The position numbers and the translations under genes were made by a program. The notes under the pieces are model-generated. The model was not told the DNA's origin and did no database searches. It worked only from the letters and a program-made list of their open reading frames with translations. Below, piece by piece: positions 27,838 to 36,669 of a stretch of 64,000 bases of DNA; within the stretch, counting starts at the first letter, position 1, and every line of letters starts with the position of its first letter. The stretch is from Streptomyces tirandamycinicus. Lineage in GTDB: Bacteria; Actinomycetota; Actinomycetes; Streptomycetales; Streptomycetaceae. The stretch spans positions 620,001 to 684,000 of the forward strand of contig NZ_CP029188.1 of assembly GCF_003097515.1 (NCBI RefSeq), given 5' to 3'.

Positions 27838-28940
27838 AGATCGACCTTACGGACACCACCTCCGGCAAGATCAACAAGGCGCTGGTGCAGGGCCGGCGGG
27901 CGATCGGCACCCCTGCCGTCGGCATGGTCCTCACCCTCGTCATCGTCACCGACGAGGAGAACGCCTACGACGCGCTGAAGGCGGCCAACGAGGCGGCCCG
28001 CGAGCACCCCTCGCGCAAGCTCGTGGTCATCAAGCGGGTCTCCCGCTCGCCGCGCGACCGGGCCAAGGCGCGCCTGGACGCCGAGGTGCGGGTCGGTGCG
28101 GACGCGGGCACCGGCGAGACCGTCGTCCTGCGGCTGTACGGCGAGGTCGCCGACCACGCCCAGTCCGTGGTGCTGCCGCTGCTGCTGCCGGACGCCCCGG
28201 TGGTGGTGTGGTGGCCGGTGAACGCGCCGGTGGACCCGGCCGGCGACCCCCTCGGGGCACTGGCCCAGCGGCGGGTCACCGACACCTACGCCTGCGAGCA
28301 GCCCGTCGCCGAGCTGACCGCGCGCGCCGACGCCTACACCCCGGGCGACACGGATCTGTCCTGGACCCGGATCACCCCGTGGCGCTCGATGCTCGCGGCG
28401 GCGCTGGACCAGGTGGATTGGCGCATCACCGGGGCCGAGGTCGAGGGCGAGGAGTTCAACCCGAGCTGCGAGCTGCTCGGGATGTGGCTCGGCGACCGGC
28501 TGGACGTGCCCGTCAGCCGCACGGCCTCGGGCGGTCCCGGCCTCACGGCCGTACGGCTGGCGACGGACAGCGGCACCATCGTGCTGGACCGCGCCGACGG
28601 GTCGCTGGCGACGCTGTCCATCGAGGGCCAGCCGGACCGCGCGGTGGCGCTGAAGCGGCGTGACACCGCCGAGCTGCTGGCCGAGGAGCTGCGGCGGCTG
28701 GACCCTGACGACATATACGCCACGACGCTGCGGTTCGGGGTCGACCGGCTCAACGAGCAGACCGCCGGGGCGGCCACCGGCGGCGGCTCCGCCGCGGGGA
28801 AGACCGCGGCGGGGAGCGCCGGGAGGCGCCCGGCGGCGGCCGCGGAGCGGTCCGGGGAGCAGGGCGCGGCAGCGGGCGGGGACAAGAGCGGAGCGAAGAC
28901 GTCCGCGAAGGCCCCGGCGAGGAAGGCGGCGTCGAAGTGA
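27834..28940 (+). CDS. opcA: OpcA, glucose-6-phosphate dehydrogenase assembly protein
   Basis: 368 aa. The core (about 1-305) has [19 protein letters not shown] and [19 protein letters not shown], conserved in actinobacterial and cyanobacterial OpcA, which is needed for full Zwf activity. The last 60 residues are an Ala/Gly/Lys-rich tail ([14 protein letters not shown]) that looks disordered. It overlaps zwf (ATGA) and pgl (GTGA). Confidence 0.94.
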   Translation: MKIDLTDTTSGKINKALVQGRRAIGTPAVGMVLTLVIVTDEENAYDALKAANEAAREHPSRKLVVIKRVSRSPRDRAKARLDAEVRVGADAGTGETVVLRLYGEVADHAQSVVLPLLLPDAPVVVWWPVNAPVDPAGDPLGALAQRRVTDTYACEQPVAELTARADAYTPGDTDLSWTRITPWRSMLAAALDQVDWRITGAEVEGEEFNPSCELLGMWLGDRLDVPVSRTASGGPGLTAVRLATDSGTIVLDRADGSLATLSIEGQPDRAVALKRRDTAELLAEELRRLDPDDIYATTLRFGVDRLNEQTAGAATGGGSAAGKTAAGSAGRRPAAAAERSGEQGAAAGGDKSGAKTSAKAPARKAASK

Positions 28941-29743
28941 GCACCCCGCAACTGGTCGTCCACCGCGACAAGGAGCTGATGGCCCAGGCCGCGGCGGCAC
29001 GGCTGATCACGAAGATCGTGGACGCCCAGGCCGCCCGGGGCTCGGCGTCGGTGGTCCTCACCGGCGGGCGCAACGGCAACGGCCTGCTGGCCGCGCTCGC
29101 CGCCGCGCCCGCGCGGGACGCCGTCGACTGGACCCGGCTGGACCTCTGGTGGGGCGACGAGCGCTTCCTCCCCGAAGGGGACCCGGAGCGCAACGTCACC
29201 CAGGCCCGCGAGGCCCTGCTGGACTCGGTGCCGCTCGACCCGGCCCGGGTGCATCCGATGCCCGCGTCGGACGGGCCGCACGGCAACGACCCGGACGCCG
29301 CGGCCGCGGCGTACGCGGCGGAGCTGGCCGCCGCCGCGGGGCCCGAGCACTACCGATCGGAAGCCGCCCCCGGGGGCGGCGGCGTGCCGGCGTTCGACGT
29401 GCTGATGCTGGGCGTCGGCCCGGACACCCATGTCGCGTCGCTGTTCCCCGAGCTTCCCGCCGTCCGGGAGACCGAGCGCACGGTCGTCGGCGTCCACGGG
29501 GCGCCGAAACCCCCGCCGACGCGCGTCTCCCTGACGCTCCCGGCGATCCGGTCGGCGCGCGAGGTGTGGCTGCTCGCGGCCGGCGAGGACAAGGCGGGCG
29601 CCGCGCGCATCGCCCTGTCGGGCGCGGGCGAGATCCAGGCCCCGGCGGCCGGCGCGTACGGCAGGTCGAGGACGCTGTGGCTGCTGGACGCGGCGGCCGC
29701 GTCCCAGCTGCCGCGCGACCTCTACCCGCCCGCCTCCGCCTGA
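28937..29743 (+). CDS. pgl: 6-phosphogluconolactonase
   Basis: 268 aa, NagB-like fold. LTGGRNGNGLLAAL near residue 35, the WWGDERFLP motif near 75 and MLGVGPDTHVASLFPE near 155 are diagnostic. It hydrolyses 6-phosphogluconolactone made by Zwf. Last gene of the operon. The IS110 element begins right at its stop codon: CT of the final Ala/stop codons at 29740-29741 is the inferred target core, and the element supplies or restores the GA of TGA. Confidence 0.93.
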   Translation: MSTPQLVVHRDKELMAQAAAARLITKIVDAQAARGSASVVLTGGRNGNGLLAALAAAPARDAVDWTRLDLWWGDERFLPEGDPERNVTQAREALLDSVPLDPARVHPMPASDGPHGNDPDAAAAAYAAELAAAAGPEHYRSEAAPGGGGVPAFDVLMLGVGPDTHVASLFPELPAVRETERTVVGVHGAPKPPPTRVSLTLPAIRSAREVWLLAAGEDKAGAARIALSGAGEIQAPAAGAYGRSRTLWLLDAAAASQLPRDLYPPASA

Positions 29744-29779
29744 TTCGAAAATCCACCGTCCCGTGTCTGTACCTGCTGG

Positions 29780-31019
29780 TCAGGCAGCTCCTTCTGTTTG
29801 GAGGGTGACTTGGTAGCCGAGTTGGTTGAGCTGGCTCACCAGGCGTCGGGTCTGCCTGGCCCGGCCGGTGCGTTCGATGAAGTAGTGGCCGCCGAGGTCG
29901 GCGTATTCGGCGTCGTGGGTGAACATGTGCCAGACGGCGGTCAGGATCGAGTGCTCCAGGGCGACCAGCGCGCGTTTCTTGCCGCGGCGGGCGACGATGC
30001 GCCGGTAGCGGGCGGCGAGGTAGGTGTCCTTGGTCCGCGATGCGGACACGGCGGCCTGGCCGAGAGCGGCCTTCAGCCAGGGATCGCCGGCGGGTCTTGC
30101 CGCTGCCGGTTCTGCCGCCGGACTGGTGGTTGCCCGGACACACCCCGGCCCAGGAGGCCAGGTCGGCCGCACTGGGGAAGCGGGTGATGTCGGCGCCGAT
30201 CTCGGAGAGGATCACCTGTGCTGCCCGGGTGTCGACGCCGGGGATGGTCACGAGGAGTTCGATGCGGCGGCGAAAGGGCTGCAGCATCACCTCGATGTGC
30301 TCGCTGAGCTTGGTCTCGGTGGCGGTGCAGGCGTCGATCCGGTCCAGCATCGCCCGGGCCAGGAAGGCGTGGTGGGCGGTGAAGTTCCCGGTGAGGGCCT
30401 CGACGAGGGCGTCGGTCTTGCGGCGCATGCTGCCTTTGGCCAGGTCGGCGAGGTCGTGCGGGTCGCGCTCGCCGGCGATGAGGGCCTCGAGCATCGCGCG
30501 GCCGGAGACGCCCAGGATGTTGGAGACGGTGGCGGACAGCTTGATGCCGGTGTCCTCCAGCAGTTTCTCCAGCCGCTGGGTCTCCCGGGTGCGTTCGCGG
30601 ATGATCTCGGTGCGGTAGCGGGTGACGTCCCGCAGCTGCCGGATCGGCTCCGGGGGCACGAAGCTGGGGCGGACCAGGCCGTGTTCGACAAGCGTGGCGA
30701 TCCACTCGGAGTCCTTGACGTCGGTCTTGCGGCCGGGCACCGACTTCATGTGCCGGGCGTTGAGCAGCCAGCACTCCATGTCGTGTTCCAGCAGGTAGAA
30801 CACCGGTTTCCAGTACACGCCGGTGGCTTCCATGCCGACCACGGTGATGCCCTCGGCGAGCAGCCAGTCCCGCATCGCCAGCAGACTGGAGGTCACCGCG
30901 GAGAAGGTCCGCACCTCGCTGCGGCGCCTCGTGCCGGTGCCGCTGGGCACGCGGATGCAGACCTTCACGTCGATCTTGCTGATGTCGATTCCTGCGCAGC
31001 GTTCGTGGATCACTTCCAT
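29780..31019 (-). pseudogene. IS110-family transposase, frameshifted
   Basis: N-terminal part (310 residues from ATG 31019) is a RuvC-like DEDD domain: Asp12 (AGIDISK), Glu64 (GMEATG), Asp100 and Asp103 (KTDVKDSEW). A helical linker and the Tnp20 domain follow, with the catalytic serine probably Ser300 in CPGNHQSGG. After KTR (near 30090) the frame breaks by +1. The expected GDPWLKAALGQ through SILTAVWHMF and a final KxxLGYQVTLQ-type ending continue in another frame to the stop at 29780 (about 102 residues). The total would be near 412 aa, normal for the family. One inserted base or two deleted bases inside one codon explains it. Intact otherwise, so the loss is recent or a sequencing error. 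Confidence 0.85.
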
Positions 31020-31049
31020 CCCGTCAGCACCCCCTCCAGTCGTCGGCCG

Positions 31050-31230
31050 CGAGCACGCGACCGTCCGGCGGGGGTCCGGCAGGCGGAAGAGTCTGATTCA
31101 CGTGCTCGGAGCAACACATCCGGGTGCCTGTCGGTGGACCCCCAGCGTCCTACTGACCCACGGGCTCGGAACGCGCCAAGGCGAGACGACGTCCGCCGGA
31201 CGACCACGCACCGATTTTCACGCACACAGG
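31050..31230 (-). ncRNA. Candidate IS110 bridge RNA
   Basis: The 5' non-coding segment of the element, read toward the transposase. Two stem-loops contain short copies of the element junctions. Loop 1 (stem 31145-31150 with 31168-31174, one bulge) contains CTACTGACCC (31150-31159), identical to the right junction 31253-31262. Loop 2 (8-bp stem 31050-31057 with 31101-31108) contains CTGATTC (31093-31099), identical to the left junction 29740-29746. This order (target-like loop first, donor-like loop second) is that of the IS621 bridge RNA. RNA ends are estimates. Confidence 0.5.
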
Positions 31231-31282
31231 GTGTCGCCGTCAGGCGACCGGACTACTGACCCGGCCTCACCGCCCGGTGCGA

Positions 31283-31320
31283 CACGGCCCGGTCCGCCCC
31301 CACCGGCGGACCGGGCCGTG
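31283..31320 (-). terminator. 16-bp perfect hairpin terminator after the hydrolase gene
   Basis: 31283-31298 and 31305-31320 are perfect complements around CCCACC. It lies 24 nt beyond the stop at 31345 and just outside the inferred IS end. Confidence 0.75.
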
Positions 31321-31344
31321 CGCCGTCTCAGCGCGCGCGGGCCG

Positions 31345-32205
31345 TCACAGCAGGACCTGGCCCGGCTCGGCTTCCAGGCGGGCCACCGCCGCCCGCGCGG
31401 CGGCCGTGAACCGCCAGAACACCTCGGTGGTGCTCCCGGGGCGTCCCGCGTTGGTGTACACCCCGAACATGGCGGTGCGCAGCTCCGCGGTGATCTCCAG
31501 CTGGCCGCCCTCGCCGAGCACGGTGCGGTTGCAGGGATTGTTTGCCTGGACGCCCGCGAGGTCCTTCACTGTGGACCCGTCGATCGTGGTGAACCCGGCG
31601 TTCCCGAGCTCCAGGTGCAGGGCTGCCTTGAAGTCGGTGCTGCCGCCGCCGACCACGACGGCCTCAGGAGAGGAGGCCGGGGCGCCGGCCTGAGCGGCCG
31701 TACAGCCGTGCAGGCTCAGCACGTTGAGACTGCCCCCGGCCAGGGAGAGGGCGACCCGGTCGTCGCAGTTGGTGGACGTGACATGCAGTTCCCGGTTGCC
31801 GGAGGAGCGCAGTCCCTCGAACATCCAGTAGTCGTGTACGGGACGGCCGTCCTGCACGGGTTCGAGGGTGGCGGGGTGGTAGCCGGCGATGGCGAGGCAG
31901 AGTTCGGAGGTGCCGCCCTCGATGCCGCCCCCGTGCAGCGCCATGATCGTCGTCCGGCTGAACGGCGCAGTCCCGGTCCGGCTCTCGTCGGCGTACTGAT
32001 GGCGCTTCCAGCGCCGGCCGAACTCGGTGCCCTCCTTGCCCGCGAGCTTGGTGTAGAGGTCGGTGTTGGAGACGTAGACGTCGTTCTCTCCGGTGGCGTA
32101 CGCGGGCGAGGCCCCGAATCCGCCGAGCACGGAGCCGCTGACGGCGGCCCCGACGAGTGCGGTGAGCACCGAACGGCGATCTGCTGAGATGTTCATGAGA
32201 GTCAT
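31345..32205 (-). CDS. Exported poly-gamma-glutamate hydrolase-like protein (DUF867)
   Basis: 286 aa. A Tat-type leader (DRRSVLTALVGAAVSG) and an AYATG cleavage-like site precede the mature domain. The family's zinc motif is present as ALHGGGIEGGTSEL (about residue 90); further His/Glu ligands are likely in YHPATLE and LHLELGN. Family members were first found as phage enzymes that degrade poly-gamma-glutamate capsules; in Streptomyces it may act on capsule of competitors or on gamma-glutamyl peptides. The N-terminus is ambiguous: ATG at 32205, ATG at 32196 or GTG at 32211. Confidence 0.82.
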   Translation of the reverse strand: MTLMNISADRRSVLTALVGAAVSGSVLGGFGASPAYATGENDVYVSNTDLYTKLAGKEGTEFGRRWKRHQYADESRTGTAPFSRTTIMALHGGGIEGGTSELCLAIAGYHPATLEPVQDGRPVHDYWMFEGLRSSGNRELHVTSTNCDDRVALSLAGGSLNVLSLHGCTAAQAGAPASSPEAVVVGGGSTDFKAALHLELGNAGFTTIDGSTVKDLAGVQANNPCNRTVLGEGGQLEITAELRTAMFGVYTNAGRPGSTTEVFWRFTAAARAAVARLEAEPGQVLL

Positions 32206-32253
32206 GATCACGGTCCCGGTGGGCGGAACTGCCCGTTCCGGACGTGGTATCGC

Positions 32254-33852
32254 TCACTCCCCGTGCCCGCCGTGACCACCGCGGTCGCCGTGCCCGCCGT
32301 GGCCGCCGCGGTCTCCGCGCTCGCCGTAACCGCCGTGCCCGCCCGGTCGTTCGAGGAACGGCTCCAGCAGCCCCGGCACCGCCCGGGAGGCGAAGTCCAG
32401 GATCTCGTGCTCGTCGGCGTCGTACACCGGGTACGCGCCGTCGCCCGCCGCCGTGGTGGCGATCAGGGTGAGCACCCCGGCACGGCGCTGGAACCACGAC
32501 TGCTTCAGCGTCCAGCCGATGACCCCGTCGCGCCGCAGCGCCACCGTGGCCCGCCGGACGGTCCCGGAGCGGGCGACCAGGTAGTCGCCGTCGAGGGCGT
32601 GGCCGAGACTCCGGTACGCGTCCAGCGCCGCCGGCACCGCGAGCGGCACGGACAACGCACCGCACACCGCGGCGGCGTACAGCGGCACGTCCGTCACCAG
32701 CAGGCCCAGCGCGACGAGCAGCAGGACGGGCGCGAGGGCGGCGGCCAGGGCCCAGCGCAGTCTGCGGGAGCGCGCCGCGGGGGGATGTGCGGTGAGCGGC
32801 GCGCTCGTCGGCGGGACCGGCTCCCGCAGCACCCGGGCCACGACGCCGTCGGCGACCGGCCGCGGCGCGGGCGGCAGCAGCGTGCGGTGGTCGGCGTTCC
32901 TGCCCTCGTCGTCCTTCACCAGGCCGGTCGCCACGGCGTCCACCCGTGCGGCACCGCACAGCCGCACGCCGAGGGGCTCGACGAGCTCCACTCCGCGCAG
33001 CCGGCGCTCCTCGATCGACAGCGAGCGGGAGGTGAGCAGCCCCCGGCGCAGCCGCAGGGTGCCGCCCGGCTCGCGTTCCAGCCGGTAGCCGAACCACATC
33101 TCCACCCAGAGTCCGAGCGCCCCGGCGGCCCCGGCGGCCAGCGCCAGCGCGCCCAGCACCACGGCCGTCCAGAGCAGCGGGGTGTCCCGGAACCGCTCGC
33201 CGACCCAGCCGACCACCTCGGCCTGCACGCCGAACCACTGGCTCACCTGCATGACCGCTCCGACCGCGGCACCGCCGAGCAGGGGGGCGACGAAGGACAG
33301 CGGCGCGTAGCGGACCCAGCGGGGGTCGAGGGCCGCGAGCACCCCGTCCCGGTCGGCCTGCGGTGCCAGGGCGGACCGCCCGGCCAGCAGTTCCCGGCGC
33401 AGGCGCTCGCCCTCGGTCCGGGTGACCGGGTCGAGTTCCAGTGTGGACTCCCCGCCGCCGGTGTGCTCTCCGGTGCCGATCCGCACCTTGACCAGGCCGA
33501 GTATCCGCAGCAGCGGACGGGCTGTCAGATCGACGGTGCGGATGCGTTCGCGGGCCAGGGAGCGCCGCTTCACCAGCAGCAGCCCGGTGCGGAGTTCGGC
33601 GCGCTCGGGTCCGATGCGGTACCGGGTGCGCCGCCAGCGGAGCCAGTCCGCGCCCGCTGCCCCGGCGACGAGCACCAGCGCCCCGGCGAGCACCCAGCCG
33701 AGCGCCTGCCACCACGGCATGCTCCCGGTGAGCCCCAGCAGCACGGGCAGCCCGGCACCGCCCGCCACCCCCGCCGTCACGGCGGCGGTGACGAGCACGG
33801 TGCGCGGGTCGAGCCGCCGCCAGCCCCCGTCCGGCCCGTCCTCGGAGCTCAT
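32254..33852 (-). CDS. Membrane protein with bacterial PH (bPH2/YdbT-type) domains and a Gly-His tail
   Basis: 532 aa. Six or so membrane helices in pairs (about 18-65, 205-255, 375-415) alternate with bPH2 domains (RYRIGPERAELRTGLLLVKRRSLARERIRTVDL; YRLEREPGGTLRLRRGLLTSRSLSIEERRLRGVEL; LVARSGTVRRATVALRRDGVIGW). The last 30 residues are Gly/His/Arg/Asp repeats with seven histidines, coded by a GC-rich tandem repeat. The Bacillus relatives YdbS/YdbT act in resistance to envelope-active compounds; here the role is unproven. ATGA overlap with the next PH gene. Confidence 0.85.
   Translation of the reverse strand: MSSEDGPDGGWRRLDPRTVLVTAAVTAGVAGGAGLPVLLGLTGSMPWWQALGWVLAGALVLVAGAAGADWLRWRRTRYRIGPERAELRTGLLLVKRRSLARERIRTVDLTARPLLRILGLVKVRIGTGEHTGGGESTLELDPVTRTEGERLRRELLAGRSALAPQADRDGVLAALDPRWVRYAPLSFVAPLLGGAAVGAVMQVSQWFGVQAEVVGWVGERFRDTPLLWTAVVLGALALAAGAAGALGLWVEMWFGYRLEREPGGTLRLRRGLLTSRSLSIEERRLRGVELVEPLGVRLCGAARVDAVATGLVKDDEGRNADHRTLLPPAPRPVADGVVARVLREPVPPTSAPLTAHPPAARSRRLRWALAAALAPVLLLVALGLLVTDVPLYAAAVCGALSVPLAVPAALDAYRSLGHALDGDYLVARSGTVRRATVALRRDGVIGWTLKQSWFQRRAGVLTLIATTAAGDGAYPVYDADEHEILDFASRAVPGLLEPFLERPGGHGGYGERGDRGGHGGHGDRGGHGGHGE
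32262..32345. repeat. Coding tandem repeat for the Gly-His tail
   Basis: Repeats of CCGCCGTGNCC and CCGCGGTCNCCGTG type encode GGHGGHGDR-like units at the 3' end of the PH-domain gene. Confidence 0.7.
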
Positions 33853-34373
33853 GTGGCGTCCCCGGGGGTGGCCTGGGTGATCCGCGTCAGCCGCTCGGCC
33901 AGCCGGGCCGCGACCTCGTGGTCCAGGCCCTCGATCCGGAGCGCGCCCTTGGCGGAGGCGGTGGTGACGGTGACCGAGGCCAGCCGGAAGAGCTGCTCCA
34001 GCGGGCCGCGTACGGTGTCGACGGTCTGGATCCGGGACATCGGCGCGATCCGCCACTCCTGCCAGAGCGCGCCCGTACGGAGGTACACGGCCTCGTCCGT
34101 GATCTCCCAGCGGTGCACCCGGTACCACCAGGACGGGAGGAAGGCCGTGCCGGCCAGGCCGAGGACCGCCAGGACCCCGGCCGCGTACCACAGCCAGGTC
34201 CCGGCGGGCCCGGCGAACGCGCCCAGGGCCGCGAGCACGGCCACCGGCACGGCCGTCGTCAGCAGGCACCGGGCGCGCCACCACCAGACGGCCCGTGCGT
34301 TCAGCGTGTTCCTCGGCGGCCTCAGCCGGACGGCCCCCTCCCCCGGCCCCTCCCCGGGCAGGTCCCCCGTCAT
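33849..34373 (-). CDS. Small bacterial PH (bPH2/YdbS-type) membrane protein
   Basis: 174 aa. Two adjacent helices (about 30-80) follow a short N-terminal tail, then one PH domain with WWYRVHRWEITDEAVYLRTGALWQEWRIAPMSRIQTVDT. The YRxHRWxxT and RIQxVDxxRGPLEQLF patterns are typical of the YdbS family. It overlaps the larger PH gene by 4 nt and lies 13 nt before pgi on the same strand, so all three may share a transcript. Confidence 0.87.
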   Translation of the reverse strand: MTGDLPGEGPGEGAVRLRPPRNTLNARAVWWWRARCLLTTAVPVAVLAALGAFAGPAGTWLWYAAGVLAVLGLAGTAFLPSWWYRVHRWEITDEAVYLRTGALWQEWRIAPMSRIQTVDTVRGPLEQLFRLASVTVTTASAKGALRIEGLDHEVAARLAERLTRITQATPGDAT

Positions 34374-34386
34374 CGGACCGCCGCCC

Positions 34387-36051
34387 CTACGCCCCGCCGC
34401 CCAGCGGGCTCCGGCCGCGCAGCGTGCGGTACGTGGACACCAGCGCGGCGGTGGAGCTGTCGAGGTCGCCGCCGCCGCGGCCCTCGGTGAGCACCGGCTC
34501 CAGGCGTTTGGCCAGGACCTTGCCGAGTTCGACGCCCCACTGGTCGAAGGAGTCGATGTTCCAGACGGCGCCCTGGACGAAGACCTTGTGCTCGTAGAGC
34601 GCGACGAGCTGACCGAGGACGGAGGGCGTCAGCTTGCCGGCGAGGATCGTCGTGGTCGGGTGGTTGCCGCGGAAGGTCTTGTGCGGCACCAGCTCCTCGG
34701 GCACGCCCTCCGCCCGTACCTCCTCCGCGGTCTTGCCGAAGGCGAGCGCCTGGGTCTGGGCGAAGAAGTTGGCCATCAGCAGGTCGTGGTGTCCCGCCGG
34801 TCCGGCCGGCAGTTCGTCGACGGGATCGGCGAAGCCGATGAAGTCGGCCGGGATGAGCTTGGTGCCCTGGTGGATCAACTGGTAGTAGGCGTGCTGCCCG
34901 TTGGTGCCCGGGGTGCCCCAGACGACGGGGCCGGTCTGCCAGTCGACGTGCTCGCCCTCGCGGTCGACGGACTTGCCGTTCGACTCCATGTCCAACTGCT
35001 GCAGGTACGCGGTGAACTTGCTCAGGTAGTGCGAGTAGGGCAGGACCGCGTGCGACTGGGCGTCGAGGAAGTCGCCGTACCAGATGCCGAGGAGGCCCAT
35101 CAGCATGGGCGCGTTCCGCTCCGGCGGCGCCGTGCGGAAGTGCTCGTCGACGAGGTGGAACCCGTCCAGCATCTCGCGGAACCGCTCCGGGCCGATGGCG
35201 ATCATCAGCGACAGCCCGATGGCCGAGTCGTAGGAGTAGCGGCCGCCGACCCAGTCCCAGAACTCGAACATGTTGGCGACGTCGATACCGAAGCCGGCGA
35301 CCTTGTCCGCGTTGGTGGACAGTGCGACGAAGTGCTTGGCCACGGCCTCCTGGCCCGCTCCGAGCCCGGTGAGGAGCCACTCGCGGGCCGTGGTGGCGTT
35401 GGTGATGGTCTCGACGGTGGTGAACGTCTTGGAGGCGATGACGAACAGCGTCTCCGCGGGGTCGAGGTCGCGGACCGCCTCGTGGATGTCGGCCCCGTCC
35501 ACGTTCGAGACGAAGCGGAACGCCAGGTCCCGCGCGGTGTAGGCGCGCAGCGCCTCATAGGCCATCGCGGGGCCGAGGTCGGAGCCGCCGATACCGATGT
35601 TGACGACGTTCCTGATGGGCCTGCCGGTGTGCCCGGTCCAGCGGCCCGAGCGGATCTGCTCGGCGAAGGCGCTCATCTTGTCGAGCACGGCGTGCACGGC
35701 CGGTACGACGTTCTCGCCGTCGACCTCGATGACCGCGTCGCGGGGCGCGCGGAGCGCGAGGTGCAGCACCGCCCGGTCCTCCGTGATGTTGATCTTCTCG
35801 CCGCGGAACATGGCGTCCCGCAGCTCGGCGACCCCGGTGGCGGCGGCGAGGTCCCGCAGCAGCGCCAGCGTCTCGTCGGTCACCCGGTGCTTGGAGTAGT
35901 CGAGGTGCAGATCGCCGGCCCTCAGGGTGTACCGGCTGCCGCGCTCGGGATCCGCGGCGAAGAGCTCCCGCAGATGCGTGTCCGCCATCTGCTCCCGGTG
36001 CTTGGTCAGAGCAGCCCACTCGGGCCTCCGGTTGAGCCGGATTGCGTTCAT
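34387..36051 (-). CDS. pgi: Glucose-6-phosphate isomerase
   Basis: 554 aa. Interconverts glucose-6-phosphate and fructose-6-phosphate. It has the first signature region GIGGSDLGP, the SNVDGADI and [12 protein letters not shown] segments, and [19 protein letters not shown] near the C-terminus. ATG at 36051 after a purine-rich GAGAAGAAG; the frame is open 17 codons further upstream without a better site. It links this minus-strand block to glycolysis genes to its right. Confidence 0.95.
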   Translation of the reverse strand: MNAIRLNRRPEWAALTKHREQMADTHLRELFAADPERGSRYTLRAGDLHLDYSKHRVTDETLALLRDLAAATGVAELRDAMFRGEKINITEDRAVLHLALRAPRDAVIEVDGENVVPAVHAVLDKMSAFAEQIRSGRWTGHTGRPIRNVVNIGIGGSDLGPAMAYEALRAYTARDLAFRFVSNVDGADIHEAVRDLDPAETLFVIASKTFTTVETITNATTAREWLLTGLGAGQEAVAKHFVALSTNADKVAGFGIDVANMFEFWDWVGGRYSYDSAIGLSLMIAIGPERFREMLDGFHLVDEHFRTAPPERNAPMLMGLLGIWYGDFLDAQSHAVLPYSHYLSKFTAYLQQLDMESNGKSVDREGEHVDWQTGPVVWGTPGTNGQHAYYQLIHQGTKLIPADFIGFADPVDELPAGPAGHHDLLMANFFAQTQALAFGKTAEEVRAEGVPEELVPHKTFRGNHPTTTILAGKLTPSVLGQLVALYEHKVFVQGAVWNIDSFDQWGVELGKVLAKRLEPVLTEGRGGGDLDSSTAALVSTYRTLRGRSPLGGGA

Positions 36052-36164
36052 CTTCAGCCCACTTCTTCTCGTACCTGACTGCATGCCCCGCTGCCCCACC
36101 AACCTAGTTGATCGGAAGGGCGGTCGGCGCGACGCAACGGCGTGCGGGCGGAACGGGAACGCAT

Positions 36165-36213
36165 CGGGCCCGGCCGGCGGCGGAATCCTGGATTCCGCCG
36201 CCGGCCGGGCCCG
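36165..36213 (-). terminator. 23-bp perfect hairpin after rbpA
   Basis: 36165-36187 and 36191-36213 are perfect complements (23 bp) with a CTG loop. The hairpin lies 12 nt after the rbpA stop (36225) and is one of the longest stems in the window. Confidence 0.8.
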
Positions 36214-36224
36214 GCGTCAGCTGC

Positions 36225-36560
36225 TCAGATCTCGCCCCGGAGCTTCGCGAGCGCCTCGGCGAGGATCGCCTCGCCGTCCGCGTCACTGCGCCGCTCGCGC
36301 ACATACGCGAGGTGCGTCTTGTACGGCTCGGTGCGCGGCGGGTCCGGCGGGTTGTCCCGGTCCTGGCCGGCCGGGAACCCGCAGCGCGGGCAGTCCCAGC
36401 TGTCCGGAACCTGTGCGTCACTGGCGAAGCTCGGCTGAGTCTCGTGCCCGTTCGAGCACCAGAAGGAGATGCGCAGACGCGGCGCGGACTCGCCCCGCTC
36501 GGCCTCCCCCATCGGCCCCGCGCCGACCCGGCTTCCCCGGATCGCGTTGCCACTTGCCAC
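36225..36560 (-). CDS. rbpA: RNA polymerase-binding protein RbpA
   Basis: 111 aa. MASGNAIRGSRVGAGPMGEAERGE tail, a core with WCSNGH and DCPRCG (zinc-type cysteine pairs), and a C-terminal sigma-interaction region ending AEALAKLRGEI. RbpA stabilises initiation with the principal sigma factor and affects rifampicin tolerance. GTG start with GGGAG about 10 nt upstream. Confidence 0.95.
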   Translation of the reverse strand: MASGNAIRGSRVGAGPMGEAERGESAPRLRISFWCSNGHETQPSFASDAQVPDSWDCPRCGFPAGQDRDNPPDPPRTEPYKTHLAYVRERRSDADGEAILAEALAKLRGEI

Positions 36561-36599
36561 GGTCGTAACTCCCTGCGTGATGGTGCTCGAAGATGCCCC

Positions 36600-36628
36600 A
36601 GTCTACGTAAGGCCCAACGCTCGTCCAG
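36600..36628 (-). promoter_or_regulatory. rbpA promoter
   Basis: Minus-strand CTGGAC (36623-36628) and TAGACT (36600-36605) are separated by 17 nt and lie 40 nt before the GTG at 36560. A sigma-R type GGAAT/GTT pair was looked for and not seen. Confidence 0.5.
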
Positions 36629-36669
36629 TGATTGGAGTTACACCCCACCCCCGGGACGCTCTCGGTGGG

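Larger units (their letters stand above)
29742..31257 (-). mobile_element. IS110-family insertion sequence, about 1.5 kb
   Basis: Inferred limits place identical CTGA tetranucleotides at both junctions (29740-29743 and 31256-31259), consistent with recombination at a CT core and no target duplication or terminal inverted repeats. Removing the element rejoins CGCCT with GACCCGG and keeps the pgl stop. The transposase lies on the minus strand, with 238 nt of non-coding DNA on its 5' side and 38 nt on its 3' side, the layout of the IS110 group. Limits are inferred, not compared with an empty site. Confidence 0.6.

Noticed and set aside
29196..29779. Continuation of the transposase frame across pgl
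   Set aside because: After the frameshift the frame happens to stay open into pgl antisense; the conserved C-terminus is in the other frame.
32263..36078. A 1271-codon open frame on the plus strand over the PH-domain and pgi genes
   Set aside because: It is antisense to clearly conserved genes. Its translation is Gly/Arg/Val-rich without domains, as expected from third-position GC bias.
36561..36660. Sigma-R (GGAAT-N18-GTT) promoter for rbpA
   Set aside because: I expected it from knowledge of S. coelicolor but found no such pair; only a housekeeping-type -10/-35 is visible.
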